Source of the DNA: Sipunculus nudus
Taxonomy: Eukaryota; Annelida; Sipuncula; Golfingiida; Sipunculidae
Reading direction: 5' to 3'
Assembly (NCBI GenBank): GCA_026874595.1
Contig: CM049307.1
Location: forward strand, 51,335,370 to 51,399,369
DNA length: 64,000 bases
The position numbers were made by a program, and so were the translations under genes. Under the pieces are notes generated by a model. It was not told where the DNA came from. It saw nothing but the letters and a program-made list of their open reading frames with translations, and did not search any database. Positions 11,132 through 23,458 of the stretch are shown here, one piece after another; position 1 is the first letter of the stretch; every line of letters begins with the position of its first letter.

Positions 11132-13080
11132 CACATGTGTACTGGTAAATGCACATAACGACAATACCTATAGTTAAATTACCTTATCTCGCAGCATTTC
11201 TAATGATTCTATTTGCCATACTTTTAAGCCAGTGAACAGAGATAAGTTACATTAATAGATTCCAAGAACTTCGGGTTTATGTTGTTGACAAAGGTCTGGT
11301 CATCCCTGTGATAACAACCCGTTTTCTTTCAGTGGAAACCGTGTTCGATTCTCGTAGAAGTTAGTGGAATTGCAGTGTTCCAATCGCAGTCACCCATCTG
11401 TAGATACCACTGAACGCCACCATCTCTCATTCAGTGCGAGTGGCAATAGGTATTATATATATTTGTAAACGTTGTTACATAAGGGAGAATAAATTCAAAT
11501 TAAGCATATATTTATTTGAAATTAACTGATCAAAGTGATAGGTGAAAATGGTTAAGAACGAGACAAACATGTGACTTAAGAATTCCTTAAGATGTTTACG
11601 ATGTTTATTTTATGAAATATTGGAGTATCTGAATTCAGGTTTTATATTGACATACATACATCGAAGTTTATCGGTGACATGCAAGCGAGGAGAATTCACT
11701 CACCTGATATGTAGAAAATTAATTAGAAAGCAGAAACTCAATCGGAGTGAGAAGATGAAATATAGATTATACGCATGGTGATAAGTATATAAACATGATT
11801 TCTTTTAAGCATAAGCAAACCTATTATGAAGCATTAAGTATTATATTGCATAAGACAATAATACATGCCGACTTTAAAAGCCCATGCAAAGTACCATCCG
11901 CTTTAGGAGAGTTAAGGGTTTACGAATAATTAGAGAGTAAAAATTCTATGAATTTAAGGAAACCTGTTTTATAGCATCACCATTACAGCTGAGGAGTCTA
12001 GGGAAATATATGACGACATTTTAAACAGTAGTGTTTTTTTTAGTCTTACATCTGATTTTCTTCGAAAATTTTTACAAACATGGTGCCTACACACTTTCAT
12101 TGACACTCCTGTCAAACACACACCCGGTAATAAGGTTGTCTTTTTCAATTTCGCATGCTGTAGGTTGATGCCTTAAGTATCTTGTCTGGCATTTATTTGC
12201 ATTATTCAAGTTTCATTTCACGCCTATTGTCACTTTACGCCATTCATTCGACGGTTGATATATCGATACGCGGATTACGTTGGTAATTAAGGGATACTAG
12301 AGTGGCTTGATTTCCATATCAACCATATATGATTTTTAGAGGAACGAGGGGACGAAGAATACACGCAGACATATGACCGAAAATATATAAACAGGAATGA
12401 CAATTTGCAGACAAATAGTGAAAGCTCGTGACATTTATTAATATTCAACTCGAATTCTCCATCTTCCTTTTCGGCTCCACGGAACGAAACCACACGCAAA
12501 TGTAGATGGAAACTTCCCTTCTTTAACGAAGGAATTCAACTGTATGTACACTAGTTTTGTCACACATTGATACTTTCGTTTCTCTTGGCAACCATTTGTT
12601 CCTTAATCTTGCAGAGTCTCTATTTGTTTGCACCAGGTGCAGCTGCAAGAACAAACTAAAGTTGAATAAAAGGGGACGTGACCATGTTCTTTTTCTAATA
12701 TCCTCGAACAAGTATATTCATAATGAGCTCATCACAAGACGATGTACATTCCTAGAGATTCCGAACGCTCTTCCGAATTAACTGGGGGCGATATTAATGA
12801 GGTCCTTGGTAACTGTCAACAGTTTATCCCATACATATCACAATTACATGTCACCAGTTCTGTCTTATCAGATTAATCCATAGGCATATTTCCAGTTCCA
12901 TATTCATAATCTTTAACTTTGTAGGGCTTCTGCATGTTTACACTACAAAGTCCTGTTAACTGAATCCTGTTTTACTACAAGTAACGGCAGTTAACGTTTA
13001 GGGTTTGCGAACACTTAAAGCACTGTACAACACGACGCTCTCGATTTCAACAGGCGAAATAAGTATAATATATCAGACTG
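11132..13080. other. AT-rich stretch, nothing recognised
   Basis: Short open frames at 12287-12499 (-), 12523-12711 (-) and 12557-12781 (+) have no recognisable features. A B-box-like CGTGTTCGATTCTCG near 11340 lacks a convincing A box or cloverleaf. Confidence 0.45.
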
Positions 13081-13084
13081 CCTA

Positions 13085-13545
13085 CCTTAAAGGGGCCCAA
13101 TCACCTATAAATCATGTTGAAATGACACGAAAAATAGCTTCTTTCCTTCATTTAAATTTGTACCTGCCAAAACATTGCTTTGAAACCATTTGCTTACTCC
13201 TGTAAACCCGTGTTAAAAACAGTTGACCTGGCGTGATCAAAGGTGTCATTATAAACACAGCGCGTGAGACATTGCATCGCTGGGCCACAATACCTGCCAA
13301 TCATGATTCCCTGACTGACATGGCCCCAAACATGTATTATATATTCACGCTGGCTAAATATTCGTGTGTTGCTTCTTACAACCGGACCATCGGTTACAAG
13401 GCCTTGTTATGGTAAACAAACTCACACTGGCTGTGTTTACAAACACGCAATGCTATAACAAGGTTTAAACAGCCGTATGCGAGGTACTGAGACTGTGTCC
13501 TGATATGGTTTTGCCGGGAAACTTTTGTATAAAACAAAATTGAGC
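13085..13545. repeat. Dispersed repeat, copy 1 (others near 36212 and 46464)
   Basis: It starts TTAAAGGGGCCCAATCACCTA and ends near GATATGGTTTTGCCGGGAAAC. The copy near 46464 has TTAAAGGGACCTATTCACATG and GATGGTTTTGCTGGGAAACG in the same order, and the one at 36212 keeps GGCGCCCAATCACCTA and GTTTGTAAACACAGCAATG. These are diverged copies of one interspersed family of unknown type. Confidence 0.6.
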
Positions 13546-16500
13546 TTATTATGTCGCTTTAAACAAAGAACTATGCTTTACACCAGATTGCCTGTTCATT
13601 TGACAAAGTTCCTCAGCTTTCAGGTATATAGCTTGTAGAGAATACAAGACTGCGAAGTTTACAATTTCTACTATACTGGTTTCTTTAGATAACTCCGGTG
13701 ATAGAGGGGGCACACAGAAACCGAAAATATATACAAGGACAAGCAAATCCGGGGCATATAGAAAGCATTAATGCAGGGGGACTCTTACAGCTAGGCTGCT
13801 CTGATTTCAAAGACTGAGTGGGTTGAAAAGGAGGGGGAGGTGACTCTTGCGCCCGTTTTTTTTTAACCTGCTCTGCAGTGACAGGGCGTGCTAATAATCG
13901 AGATGTAACATGGAGTCATTGGTCATGTGGAGAAATTCCATGACCGTGGAGTGCCAAGGTTGGTTTCTCAGTGAATTTGTCTTTTGTGAAGGTTAATGAA
14001 AAATTACGCGAGGGTAACCCTCATGAAAGTGTGGGCGGAATCCGTGACAGCCAATTATTCAAAATAGCCACCAACCGCCAGTTTTATATTTATTTTTTTT
14101 TCAATTATTTGGCCGACAGTATTGACCAGTATTTGTATAACAGGGGAAGTCATATTTGATGTAAAATTTGTGAACAGACATATTATTACCTTAATATCGA
14201 CGATAGCTGCCAATATTTAGCAAAAACATCCTTTTCTCTCAAACTTGTCATATGACATCCATAATGAGGTATATTGGTCCGTTACTCTATGGATTTTTGC
14301 TTCTCTGAATGCATGTTAATTTGAGGATCTGGTAGGTGTGTCTCTCCCAATAAGGAGGGCGGAAGCCGATAAGCCCGAATTCCATTTTGAAAATCACGGT
14401 TTCAATGGTTTAGCCTGCAGTAATGTTTAGAATATGGATGCTTGGGTTTTTTGGACCGAGGAATCCAAATCTGATATATAGTTGGTAATTAAGCTGATTT
14501 TAAACCTGCAATCTAAAATGACCGCTGATTTTAGCCAAAGGCTTCCTTTGCAGGAAGTTCTGATAATGCATTATAATATAGTGTTATAATATGCAGTACA
14601 ACTAAGCTATATACTCTGTAGTTATCTAATAGCTGAAAAAGGTTTTATTATAGAAATGAACCTTTAAGAAATATTGATTAGAAAAATCTAGGCCTCGGCG
14701 AATATTTGCATTCCATCATATGTAAGCTGGGACCAGGCTAGTTGAATTAAGTTAAGAACTCGGGTTCAAATCTACTTACTACCAGTCCATGTCCTTTAAA
14801 ACGATGATGGAACCAGAATCTGAGTTTGAATATGGTCCTGTGAAATATATTTATTGAATACAAAGTTTTTAACATGGAGAACTGAGATGCCAATGTGTAT
14901 TTTCGACGTTTCTTCATGCATTAGCTGAACTTTAATATATAATTATATATATAGCATCATACATACATTTAAGCTGGGTAAGTCCATACTCTATTTTGCC
15001 CACATGAGCGTATTTAAAAAAAAATGCCTTTTTGTGTACACATCGTTTGAGAAAAGTTTTTTTTAAATTTTTTTTTAACAAGAGACAGTATTTCTTCACA
15101 TTCGCTGAATGAAAACAAAAAGCCATTATTCCGATCAAATGTAGTACAACGGAAATTTTTTTTTTGAAAGAGAGGCTTCGTGTGAGGTAATGGTTTCTCT
15201 GTGAATTCTGATACAAATGTTATAAAATCGATAAAAGGGATTATTATACATACTTGTACAAGAAATAAGATGAGAGTAACTTGCTTCTAAATTGTAAAAT
15301 AAATCGAGGTATGGAAGTGTTCTCGGCTTGTTATCACAGTGAGGGTAAAATAAAAAATATATTGTTTCCATAAATGACCTAACCTTATAAATGTCACGAT
15401 GTGATAGAATATATTTCTATTACATTCAGTGTTGAATCTGAAAAAAATATTTCATATCAAAATTATTTTTTCTTGAGGCTGCTTAATAACTTTGTACCGC
15501 CATTATTTAAAGTAACCTGAGAAATAATACTTCTTCACTTTTAATTGCTCTACAGCGGAGAAGCAGATTACTTCAAAGAGTATCATAAAATAGACAACTG
15601 TCTAAATACATTTGAATGAAAATCTCCGTAAAACTCAGGTATAATTTACCAGCTGTATAACTCCATACTGAACTCTCTATGGGAAACATCTGTTAGAAGA
15701 TCAGTTAAATGCGATGCAGCCTCGCGGTGTACCTGTAGAATGACATTTTTATACCATGAGTAAATAAAAGATGTTTGCTCATTAACATCCAGGCAGCTCA
15801 GTTTGTTTCTGAATCTAACCCACATTAATAAGGCTGGTATAAAAAGCATCGAGTTTGTCACAATTCATTCTGATATCAGAGCTTCAGCTACCGAAGGTTA
15901 TCAAATAGTTTTTGTAAATAAACTGGAAGAGACGCATTTACTGGAGGCGTGGCTGCCTGGTTCACGAACAGCTTTAATTATGCAGTTTAAGTTGAAGGGA
16001 GTGACAACTAGAGTACATGTGTTTGAATCACATACACACTTTGACTGAGGTTTCGAAGAGTAGGACTCTAAGTAAAAGGACCATGTTTCGAAACTTAAGG
16101 ACTTGGACTTAATTAATTGGAACTGGATTCGAATGGCCTGGACTGCGACTTTCACCTGACACTGCTGTTATGGACTAGGCGGTTCCCGCCAGTACAGTCC
16201 CCGGTATTTTCCTCGACCCCAAATCCCAAGAATCCAGATTCTGCAAAAGATTTCAGGGGAAAAAATTGATGCAGTAATTTTAAATATTAGTATATTTCAG
16301 GATAAAATGGTTCCTGCACGGACTTTTTAGAGAGACACCCTCACCATTTTTCTCAAAATGTTTAGAGATACAAATTCCATAAAAAGCGTAGCACTAGACC
16401 ACATTTTGGAGGTCCTTGGACACGTTTAAAAGAATATTGCCTTTTTGAACTGAAAAATCGTCAGTCATCTTTAGTTCCGAGGTCAAAAGAGGTCAATTCA

Positions 16501-16736
16501 CAAAGTTTACATCAAAAATGAAATTCTGGACCCCGACAACCCCATAATCCATATACAGTACGTTAGGCCAACAATTGAAAAAATACATTTTAAAATCGCG
16601 GATGACGGCCATTTTGGATTTCGGGATATCACGGATTGCGCCTACACAATGACGATGGACACCCTCACTATTTTTTATTGTTTATTTACCTCCATAGAAG
16701 ACTAATCCACTGAGAAACTAACCTATGCTGTCGACG
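13546..16736. other. Long AT-rich stretch with ambiguous ORFs on both strands
   Basis: Frames with fairly protein-like composition occur at 13549-13746 (-), 15646-15861 (-, with CAG|GTACAC, a donor-like site, near 15735) and 15803-16048 (+). They have no recognisable motifs, and the last two overlap on opposite strands. 16062-16140 carries degenerate GGACTTGGAACT-type repeats. I cannot call a gene. Confidence 0.4.
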
Positions 16737-16876
16737 CAGGCGCGGATCCAGGATGGGGGTTGGGGTGGGGGGGGGGGGGGGTGGAGATCAACCCCCCCCC
16801 CCCCTCTACGCTCACGACGACGTTTTGGATGCAATTTTTATGCATGACTCCCGCAAAAATCCTGGATCCGCGTCTG
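16737..16876. mobile_element. Short hAT-like MITE (140 bp) with G and C runs inside
   Basis: Left end CAGGCGCGGATCCAGGAT and right end ATCCTGGATCCGCGTCTG are inverted repeats with one mismatch. Between them lie a run of 13 or more G (16760-16772) and a C run (16792-16804), themselves nearly complementary. CAGGGGCGGATCCAG-like ends are typical of hAT non-autonomous elements. No 8-bp target duplication is visible, so the copy may be old. Confidence 0.65.
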
Positions 16877-17207
16877 CCACGGTCACGGAATCGCTCCACA
16901 GAACCTTACTATTTTCGAAATGAAGAATTTAATCACCTCAGGAATCATTTCTTTGTGGAAAATGTTGCAAATATAAAATGAAGCCTGAACGAGATTTTAA
17001 CGAAATGTCTATATATAATGAGCTTGAAATTCTGTCTGCAGTTTGAATAATTTGGGATAATAGGATAATGTTGATATCAGGTATTAAGTTGTTAAAACCA
17101 ATGTCATACAAGGGTTGTTATCTGTTAATGGGACCAGCATCTTATGGCCAATTCAGAATAATTAAAGGGAACGTAGCCATGCAAGAAGCACGGTTCCCTT
17201 CAAGTTT
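16877..17207. other. AT-rich spacer, nothing recognised
   Basis: No feature identified between the MITE and the tandem duplication. Confidence 0.5.
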
Positions 17208-17727
17208 TCTCGATCAAACATGTTGACAACGTCCTTGATATATGCCGCTGTTTATTAAGTTCTCTCAAGTCGCCAACGTTCCCTTGGGCCGTGATAATAA
17301 GGCCTTGGGTACAGCTAAATAGTTTATGCCACAAGTAATCCTAATTCAGCTCACTTGTCCGAGCCCTCTATACACTTGCATCTGCCCTTTTTTCACTTGC
17401 ACATCTCTTTCCTTGGTAAGTTACCTCTTTGCATTTATGAGAGGTTTCAATTGTATTTTTTGCAATTTCTCGATCAAACATGTTGACAACGTCCTTGATA
17501 TATGCCGCTGTTTATTGAGTTCTCTCAAGTTGCCAACGTTCCCTTGGGCCGTGATAACAAGGCCTTGGGTACATATGACAAATAGTTTATCCCACAAGTA
17601 ATCCTAATTCAGCTCACTTGTCCGAGCCCTCTATACACTTGCATCTGCCCTTTTTTCACTTGCACATCTCTTTCCTTGGTAAGTTACCTCTTTGGATTTA
17701 TGAGTGGTTTCAATTGTACTTTTTTTT
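17208..17727. repeat. Recent 260-bp direct tandem duplication
   Basis: The segment starting TCTCGATCAAACATGTTGAC at 17208 is repeated from 17468 with only a few substitutions and one short indel (ACAGCTA versus ACATATGACA). The near identity implies a recent event compared with the surrounding decayed repeats. TTGGTAAGTTAC in each copy resembles a splice donor, but no frame supports an exon. Confidence 0.9.
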
Positions 17728-18399
17728 TCAATTTATTGTTGAGTGAATTCACTTGTAAAATAAATTTAGTCATTTTTTTTTTAAATTGAACGATATATTT
17801 GATTGAATAAATTGAATTTAAGAAAAAAAAAAAGAACTGCATATCATCACAATTTAAAACGTGACGTTTTACAGATGTTTAAAAAAAGAAACACGTTACA
17901 TATACAATCATGTTTTTACATAAATGACCAGTTTCAAAACATGTTGCATAGATTTTTTATCTATTTCTGGAGATCGAAACATCATTCTTATTTCTTTACA
18001 TGTGTCAAACATGTGTCAAACATATTTGATTCATTAATATGACGTCACATCAGCTTAACTAGCGTGCAATTTTCCCGTTTCCATAAAACAGGCACGAGTA
18101 TCTTCAACAGTCATCGTGGCGAACAACGGCTTATCGGTCAGTCTGATATGAAAAATTGAACCATGGACTTGTCAATCAGCAAAACGTCAGTCGAGTCAAT
18201 CATTAATGATGTCAAGGAATGGGCAGGACGAAGGTTCACACGGGCAATGAAAGGGATAGCCTAGTTGGAAAAAGGATGGTGAGTCATATTGGTAACAGTA
18301 TTATTGCAAAGTTTTGTCTTTTTTTCTCCATACTTCTTTATCAGTACTAAAATGCTTGGGTCTTATTAGCTCAGCTGACTGTAAGTCATCTTAGGTATA
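17728..18399. other. AT-rich stretch, nothing recognised
   Basis: Poly-T and poly-A rich unique-looking DNA, with no coding or RNA signals. Confidence 0.5.
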
Positions 18400-18760
18400 G
18401 GTTTGACGCTTTTTCCTCGTCCGTCGTGCGTGCCGGTCGTCACTATAAATCAAGGGAGGTCCAAAAAATTCTCCTCGGAAACCCGGAATTAGGTCACTGC
18501 GACCTATATCCTCTGAGCTATGGGGCTTGTAAGTACCCCCCCCCCCCCCCAGAATAATAGAAAAAAATGATACAAAACCACCAGTATCTTGATTATTAAT
18601 ACATGGATTGTCATAAATCTTGCCTTCAATATTGACCATGACTAGTTTTGTCAGTTCCAAAAAAGTGGTGGCGCCACCTGTATTTTTTTCTTATTTTTAC
18701 GAATATCTTACTATATTTTTCTATAAAATGACGACAGTCATGTCAGTTTCCCAGCTGTTT
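18400..18760. repeat. Dispersed repeat with GGTGGCGCCACC, copy 1
   Basis: Shares with 37590-37880, in the same order, AGGGAGG.CC, TCT.CT.GGAAACC/TAGAAAAC, CTCTGAGCTAT, AAGTACCCCC, a GTTCCA patch and the palindrome GGTGGCGCCACCTG.ATTTTTTT. A C-run at 18537-18550 lies inside it. Element class unknown. Confidence 0.65.
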
Positions 18761-18923
18761 TTTCTCCAGTGTCCAATAAAGTGGCGTGTTTATTGATCAC
18801 TTGTGGATGCTCTATAGTAATCACTATGTCTGTCTGTTTGTCTGCCCGTCCATCCACACAATTTTGTTTCCATTTGATAACTCCAGGTTGGATTGACATA
18901 TAGATTTCAAACATGACTTACAT

Positions 18924-19744
18924 TGTTACGGAACCTAATATCAACAGATCACGTATGTGTGATGAACATAATTTTGTCAAGGAGATAAAAAATTCAGATT
19001 CTGTAACACTAGGCAGCGTGAAATGTCTAGGGGAATGAATAAAGAAGCTAGTGAGTTTTTTTTTAACAAATAACTATAATTTATTCTTAAAACAACCATA
19101 ACAATACAATACACCAAATCAATACAATGACACAGTATAACGGCAAATCAATACCATCACACAGTAAAATAAACAAAGTGCACAGTACCTGGATACCACC
19201 ACCGGCACAATATAAGTCTTTAAAATGAACCTGGCGAACAGTTCACACGAATTCTCTCAGAGAATAACAGTCCAATGTAAAGCTCTTGTAACTATCAGGA
19301 AAGTCAACTGGAGGCAGGCAACATTAAATTTTATATAGTTAGTAATAGTAGAATCCCTGAAATACTGGATAATCGGATAGGTCCCACCGACATACACACA
19401 TCTGTGTCCGCTAGAATATTCTCTCACCTCCCTCTCGGCTCTAAAACACAGACTCTTTATACAACTTTTCACCTCAAGCCGAGAATTTTCCATTTCTCGA
19501 ACCATCTAAAGAATCTAACACAGTATACACGTTCAAAGAACATACTAGAAAAACGAACGCCGTGTCTCAACATGGGTTCACACGTGAGCTCACCCCTGCT
19601 CGGCCAGGCGAGAAAGCCCCAAGCTAGCATGACAACGAGAGTTCAACCAGTACGGATTAAACCGAGAGAGCAACACGCATCCAGACGCGGGCGCTACATC
19701 ACGAGTTACGCCCGTTTCAAACAATAAAAAGAGCACCTTTAACA
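18924..19744 (-). mobile_element. 3' LTR of Ty3/Gypsy-type element (821 bp)
   Basis: Read on the minus strand it starts TGTTAAAGGTGCTC at 19744 and ends GGTTCCGTAACA at 18924, giving the usual TG...CA ends with a TGTTA/TAACA inverted repeat. Just outside its start is a purine-rich ACAGGAGGGGGT (19745-19756), a polypurine tract in the right place. The U3 part has GGTTCGAGAAATGG, TTCTCGGCTTGAGG and TATAAAGAG (near 19454-19461) as a TATA box, all conserved in the copies at 7697 and 19838. Together with the pol fragment at 20293-21237 this fixes the strand. Confidence 0.85.
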
Positions 19745-19837
19745 ACCCCCTCCTGTAAGAAAAAAGAAAGTTTTCTCGGAAGTAAAGAAAACTTCCTTTT
19801 TGCGATCACAATCACTAAATTTTTACAACATCTCAAA
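19745..19837 (-). mobile_element. Duplicated 3' internal end with polypurine tract
   Basis: About 90 bp match 20180-20270 (AAGAAAGTTTTCTC, TTTTTGCGATCACAA.CACTAAAT, TTACAACAT.TCAAAA). It is a second copy of the sequence that lies between pol and LTR, placed between a full LTR and a partial LTR. Confidence 0.8.
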
Positions 19838-20158
19838 AACCTCTCATCTCTCTCCCGGCATAAAACACAGCCCCCTTATATAACTTTTAACCTCAAGCCG
19901 AGAATTTTCCATTCCCGAACAATCTAAAGAATCTAACACAGTACACACGTTAAAAGAACATACTAGAACAAAGAACGCTGTGTATCTAGGGTTCAACCAA
20001 TGCGGATTAAACCGAGCCTGCAACATCCGGCCAGGCAAGGCCGCTACAACACGAGCTACGCGTGGCTCACAAACAAAATGCCAACAACACCTCCTCGTGC
20101 ACGATAAAACAATCATCTGTAAGACCGCTGCATACAATAAAAAGGGGCACCTGTAACA
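19838..20158 (-). mobile_element. Partial LTR (U3 part) of the same family
   Basis: Matches the 19417-19744 part of the full LTR: TAAAACACAG, CTCAAGCCGAGAATTTTCCA, GAACAATCTAAAGAATCTAA and GGATTAAACCGAG. It ends ACAATAAAAAGGGGCACCTGTAACA at 20158. The TATA box TTATATAA is at 19876-19883. The U5 half is missing and is replaced by the duplicated internal end. This indicates recombination between two 3' ends or template switching. Confidence 0.8.
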
Positions 20159-20292
20159 CTGTAACCTGTAACCTGTAACCCTCCTGTAAGAAATAAGAAA
20201 GTTTTCTCAAAACTTTCTTTTTGCGATCACAAGCACTAAATTATTACAACATTTCAAAACCAACATTACATAAACATCCCGTTTACAACATT
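20159..20292 (-). mobile_element. Region between pol stop and LTR, with polypurine tract
   Basis: Only about 134 bp separate the pol stop from the LTR. On the minus strand it ends ACAGGAGGGTTACAGG (tract at 20178-20187) followed by three GTTACAG repeats before the LTR start. No integrase reading frame fits here. Confidence 0.75.
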
Positions 20293-21237
20293 TCATAAAT
20301 ATCTCGATAAACAGTCAGCAAGTACATTGTCTTTCCCTTTAATGTGTTTGATTTCATGGTTGTAATATTGTAAGAACAAACTCCATCTCAACAATCTTTG
20401 ATTTTTTACACTTCAACTTGAACGTAAGGGGATTGTGATCACCGAAGACTATGATAGGCCTGACTGATGAAGTAACATAAACTTCAAAATATTGCAATGC
20501 CGAAATCAAAGCCAAAAATTCTTTTTCAATAGAGGAGTAGTTTTTCTGGTTTGCATTAAACTTTCTTGAGAAATAACAAATTGGATTATCTGTGTCATCA
20601 TTGTCTTCTTGTAACTACACAGTTCCAGCAGCAGTATCACTAGCATCTACAGCTGACGTAAAAGGTACAAAAAAGTCTGGAGCTACCAAAACTGGTGAAC
20701 TTTGCAGAATTGCTTTCAAATTCTGAAATGCATTTTCACTCTGAACATTCCATACAAACTTTTGTTTCTTCTTTAACAAATTAGTCAAAGGTTCAGCTAT
20801 AGCAGCAAAGTTTGGACAAAACTTCCTGTAGTACCCAACCATACCAAGAAAACGCATTATTTGCTTTTTGTTCTCTGGTCTAGGAAATGCAGAAATAGGA
20901 CTTATTTTAGCATCAACAGGTTTTACCTGACCCTGCCCTACAATATGACCCAAAAACGTTACTTGTGCATGCCAAAATTCAGATATAACTAAGCTTATGG
21001 TCAGACGTGCTTCACTGATTCTTTCGAAGAGGTCGCGAAGAATTTGCAGATGTTCCTCCCAGTTGTCGCTGTACAAGATGAGGTCATCAATATATGCGTC
21101 GCTGCCCTGAATGTCCTTGACAACCATATGGATGAGGCGCTGGAACGTGGCTGGCGAGTTCTTCATGGCAAACGGCATACTGGGACAGTCTTTGCAGCGT
21201 CACAAATGCGGACACTTCTTTCGCTCGTTCCATCATA
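20293..21237 (-). pseudogene. Ty3/Gypsy-type pol fragment: reverse transcriptase (partial) plus RNase H
   Basis: The frame below 21178 gives MPFAMKNSPATFQRL, the catalytic AYIDD (about 21083-21097), TFLGHIVGQGQV, MRFLGMVGYYRKFCPNF and the RNase H start VDASD. Past an in-frame TAG near 20613 it continues with YSSIEKEFLAL, VFGDHNPLTF and, after a frameshift in an A-run near 20405, QRLLRWSLFLQ, KHIKGKDNVLADCLSR, then TGA at 20293-20295. All four RNase H acidic positions (D, E, D, D) are visible. Upstream of 21178 a frameshifted ERAKEVSAFVT extends the RT to about 21237, where similarity stops; the RT fingers, gag and protease are absent. No integrase follows RNase H. The copy is dead (stop plus two frameshifts). 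Confidence 0.92.
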
Positions 21238-21299
21238 GGCCGGCACAACGTGCACTCAGCATCCACTCATCTTACTACTATTATGCGCTCAACGGCTAT

Positions 21300-21690
21300 T
21301 GAGCGAAAAGTGCGCGGTGGCAAATAGCAGTCGCACAGTAGCATTTGATACCCTTGCGCATAGCTTGCCACATCGCGCAATGAGCTGCCACTGGACTGCC
21401 ACATCAGACACAGACCGGCTCATACGCGCAAAGTGCGCGGCAGCAAATGGCTGTCATTGCTATCCATGTGGCCTATGCACAGACCGCCATGTGCAAAGTG
21501 CGCGGTAGCAAATCAGACCTGCGCGCTAGCAAGTGGCTGACATTGCTATCATGGCGGCTATGGTCGCAAAATCTGCTTTTATTGACGTAGTGCAAGTCTT
21601 TGCTGCCAGAGGTCGCTCGGACAGGACCACTCAAAGCGATATCCGCGGTAGCAATTAATTGTCGCAAAGTAGCAAACTGATCTGCGCAGT
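21300..21690. repeat. Degenerate minisatellite of AAGTGCGCGGTAGCAAAT-type units
   Basis: Variants of GTGCGCGG(T/C)(A/G)GCAAAT occur near 21310, 21430 and 21498, with related CGC.GTAGCAA blocks to 21690 and GGCTGTCATTGCTATC/GGCTGACATTGCTATC in two of them. The region is GC-richer than its surroundings and replaces the expected N-terminal part of the pol fragment. Confidence 0.65.
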
Positions 21691-23458
21691 AGCAAAGACC
21701 ATGGGTCGTATTATTCAACTGTTAAATATATAAATATTATACGTTATTTCTTACAAAATCAAGAGAAACTAGGTGTATCTAATCAATATTTGATCAGAGG
21801 AGGCCACAACGCCGGGCCCGCTACTGAGCGATAATGGGAAAGCGGCTATGGACTATACAACTTTTGGAATGAGGTCATGGTCAAAAATAGATATCAAGTG
21901 CAAATATGTAACCTTGAACTAATATTTTGGTCAAATTTAAGCCTTTATACATCAGAAATATTAGAGATCTAGAGTAAACAAGGATGGCAGAATAAAGGAA
22001 TAAAAAGGAGAAAAAAAAATAGAGAAAAGGACAAAGATGGGTTTGCACTCCAGGAACCTCGGTATAAAATCGTCCACAACCATTTTTTTCCTGAATATGT
22101 ACCCAGAAATAATCTCATCACCTCTCATAAGCAATACCGCCTTACGGGGGGTGGCATAAACTGGATTTACACTAGACCACAATTACTATGATTCGGTCTT
22201 TTCTAAAAAAATTGTGTTAAGATCGCATCTCATTTTGTAGAGCGTGACAGGCCGGACATCGAATTCGTGCTGATTACATGGGATCCTCATAACCGTGAGA
22301 CATCTTTAAACTCGTGCCGACATTTTAATCATGCCGATTTTTTAGTAGTTTTAGAGCGTAGTAATGCGTAGTAAAGGGAGGGGCTCCTAGCAGATCGTAT
22401 TAGGAGCGTGTAAGAACGTGGAGGACCGTGGAAGTACGGAATGTAGGGTAGCGGCCTAATCAAAATACAAAGCAGTAAAATATCTGTTTCCTATGTGCAG
22501 TGATTGGATTTACTGCTAAAATGCAAAATCTACCTCCTTTTATAACGATCTTCTCTCGATGGTGTTCAATCCTCCTGCTTTATCTTAACAGAAGCTAACA
22601 AAAGGTTACAGAACCTTATGAACATAAGGGAACTTAAGCGAGTGTATTAAATTATCATAGATCGTAACCGATCTTCATAATGCCTAGCTCACATATACAC
22701 TGGGCGCCATACTAGAAGCACCCCCGGAAAAAACAACGGTTCTGTAAAATGAAAAATGCGAATGAGCTGGCTCATGGACAAAATTTCGCATTTTTTTAAC
22801 CTGAGCTGTTTGAAGGGACTTAGTCCGGCAGCCAAAGGTCATTTTTTGGCTAAACTTGTTTTATGGACTTAAGGTTTTTCCTTTGTGGACTTTTTTTGCC
22901 TTCATATCGGGTGTGAAATATATGTTGGTTTGCTCTCTGTCAGCCTTGGGCAACTTTTGCTAATTAGCATTAAACAAAATGGCCGCCAAAATAATGCGAA
23001 AATAGCAAAAATGCCATAATTATCTTTACATTTGACAAAGAGGGTCATCCAATACATGTATTCTGGGGTATTATGACCCAGAGGATTCGTTTTTGGTATT
23101 GTTTTTGTCATGATGATCACCATAACCAATGTATTTTTCTCCCATTTAAATAAAAAAACTAAATATGCTAAAAACATGATTTAGTTAGTACGTATGTTCC
23201 AAAGCATTTTGCAGATCGATGGTTATAAATTAAACTAATTAAACACTCAAGTATATATAAAGATGAGATGATCAAACGTTCTGGAAAACAGCTGTTATAC
23301 ATTATAAAAATAATATGCTTTTTGGTTACGTATATGTTTGCATATGATATTAAAGGGACATGCATAACAAACGATTATGTAAGTTTTTTGTAGAGTGTAT
23401 TATGAAGGGTGTACATGTGGTTACCATGTAAGAAAATTATGATTGCAAAGACTCATAC
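21691..23458. other. AT-rich DNA, partly a dispersed repeat
   Basis: 21865-21945 (GAGGTCATGGTCAAAAATAGATATCA..TGCAAATATGTAACCTTGAACTAAT) resembles 52055-52125, so it is a diverged interspersed repeat with an A/G-rich segment after it. The rest shows nothing recognisable. Confidence 0.45.

Noticed and set aside
15646-16048. Overlapping ORFs on opposite strands with fair composition
   Set aside because: No splice pair, domain or polyadenylation context decides between strands. Kept only as a remark in the regional entry.
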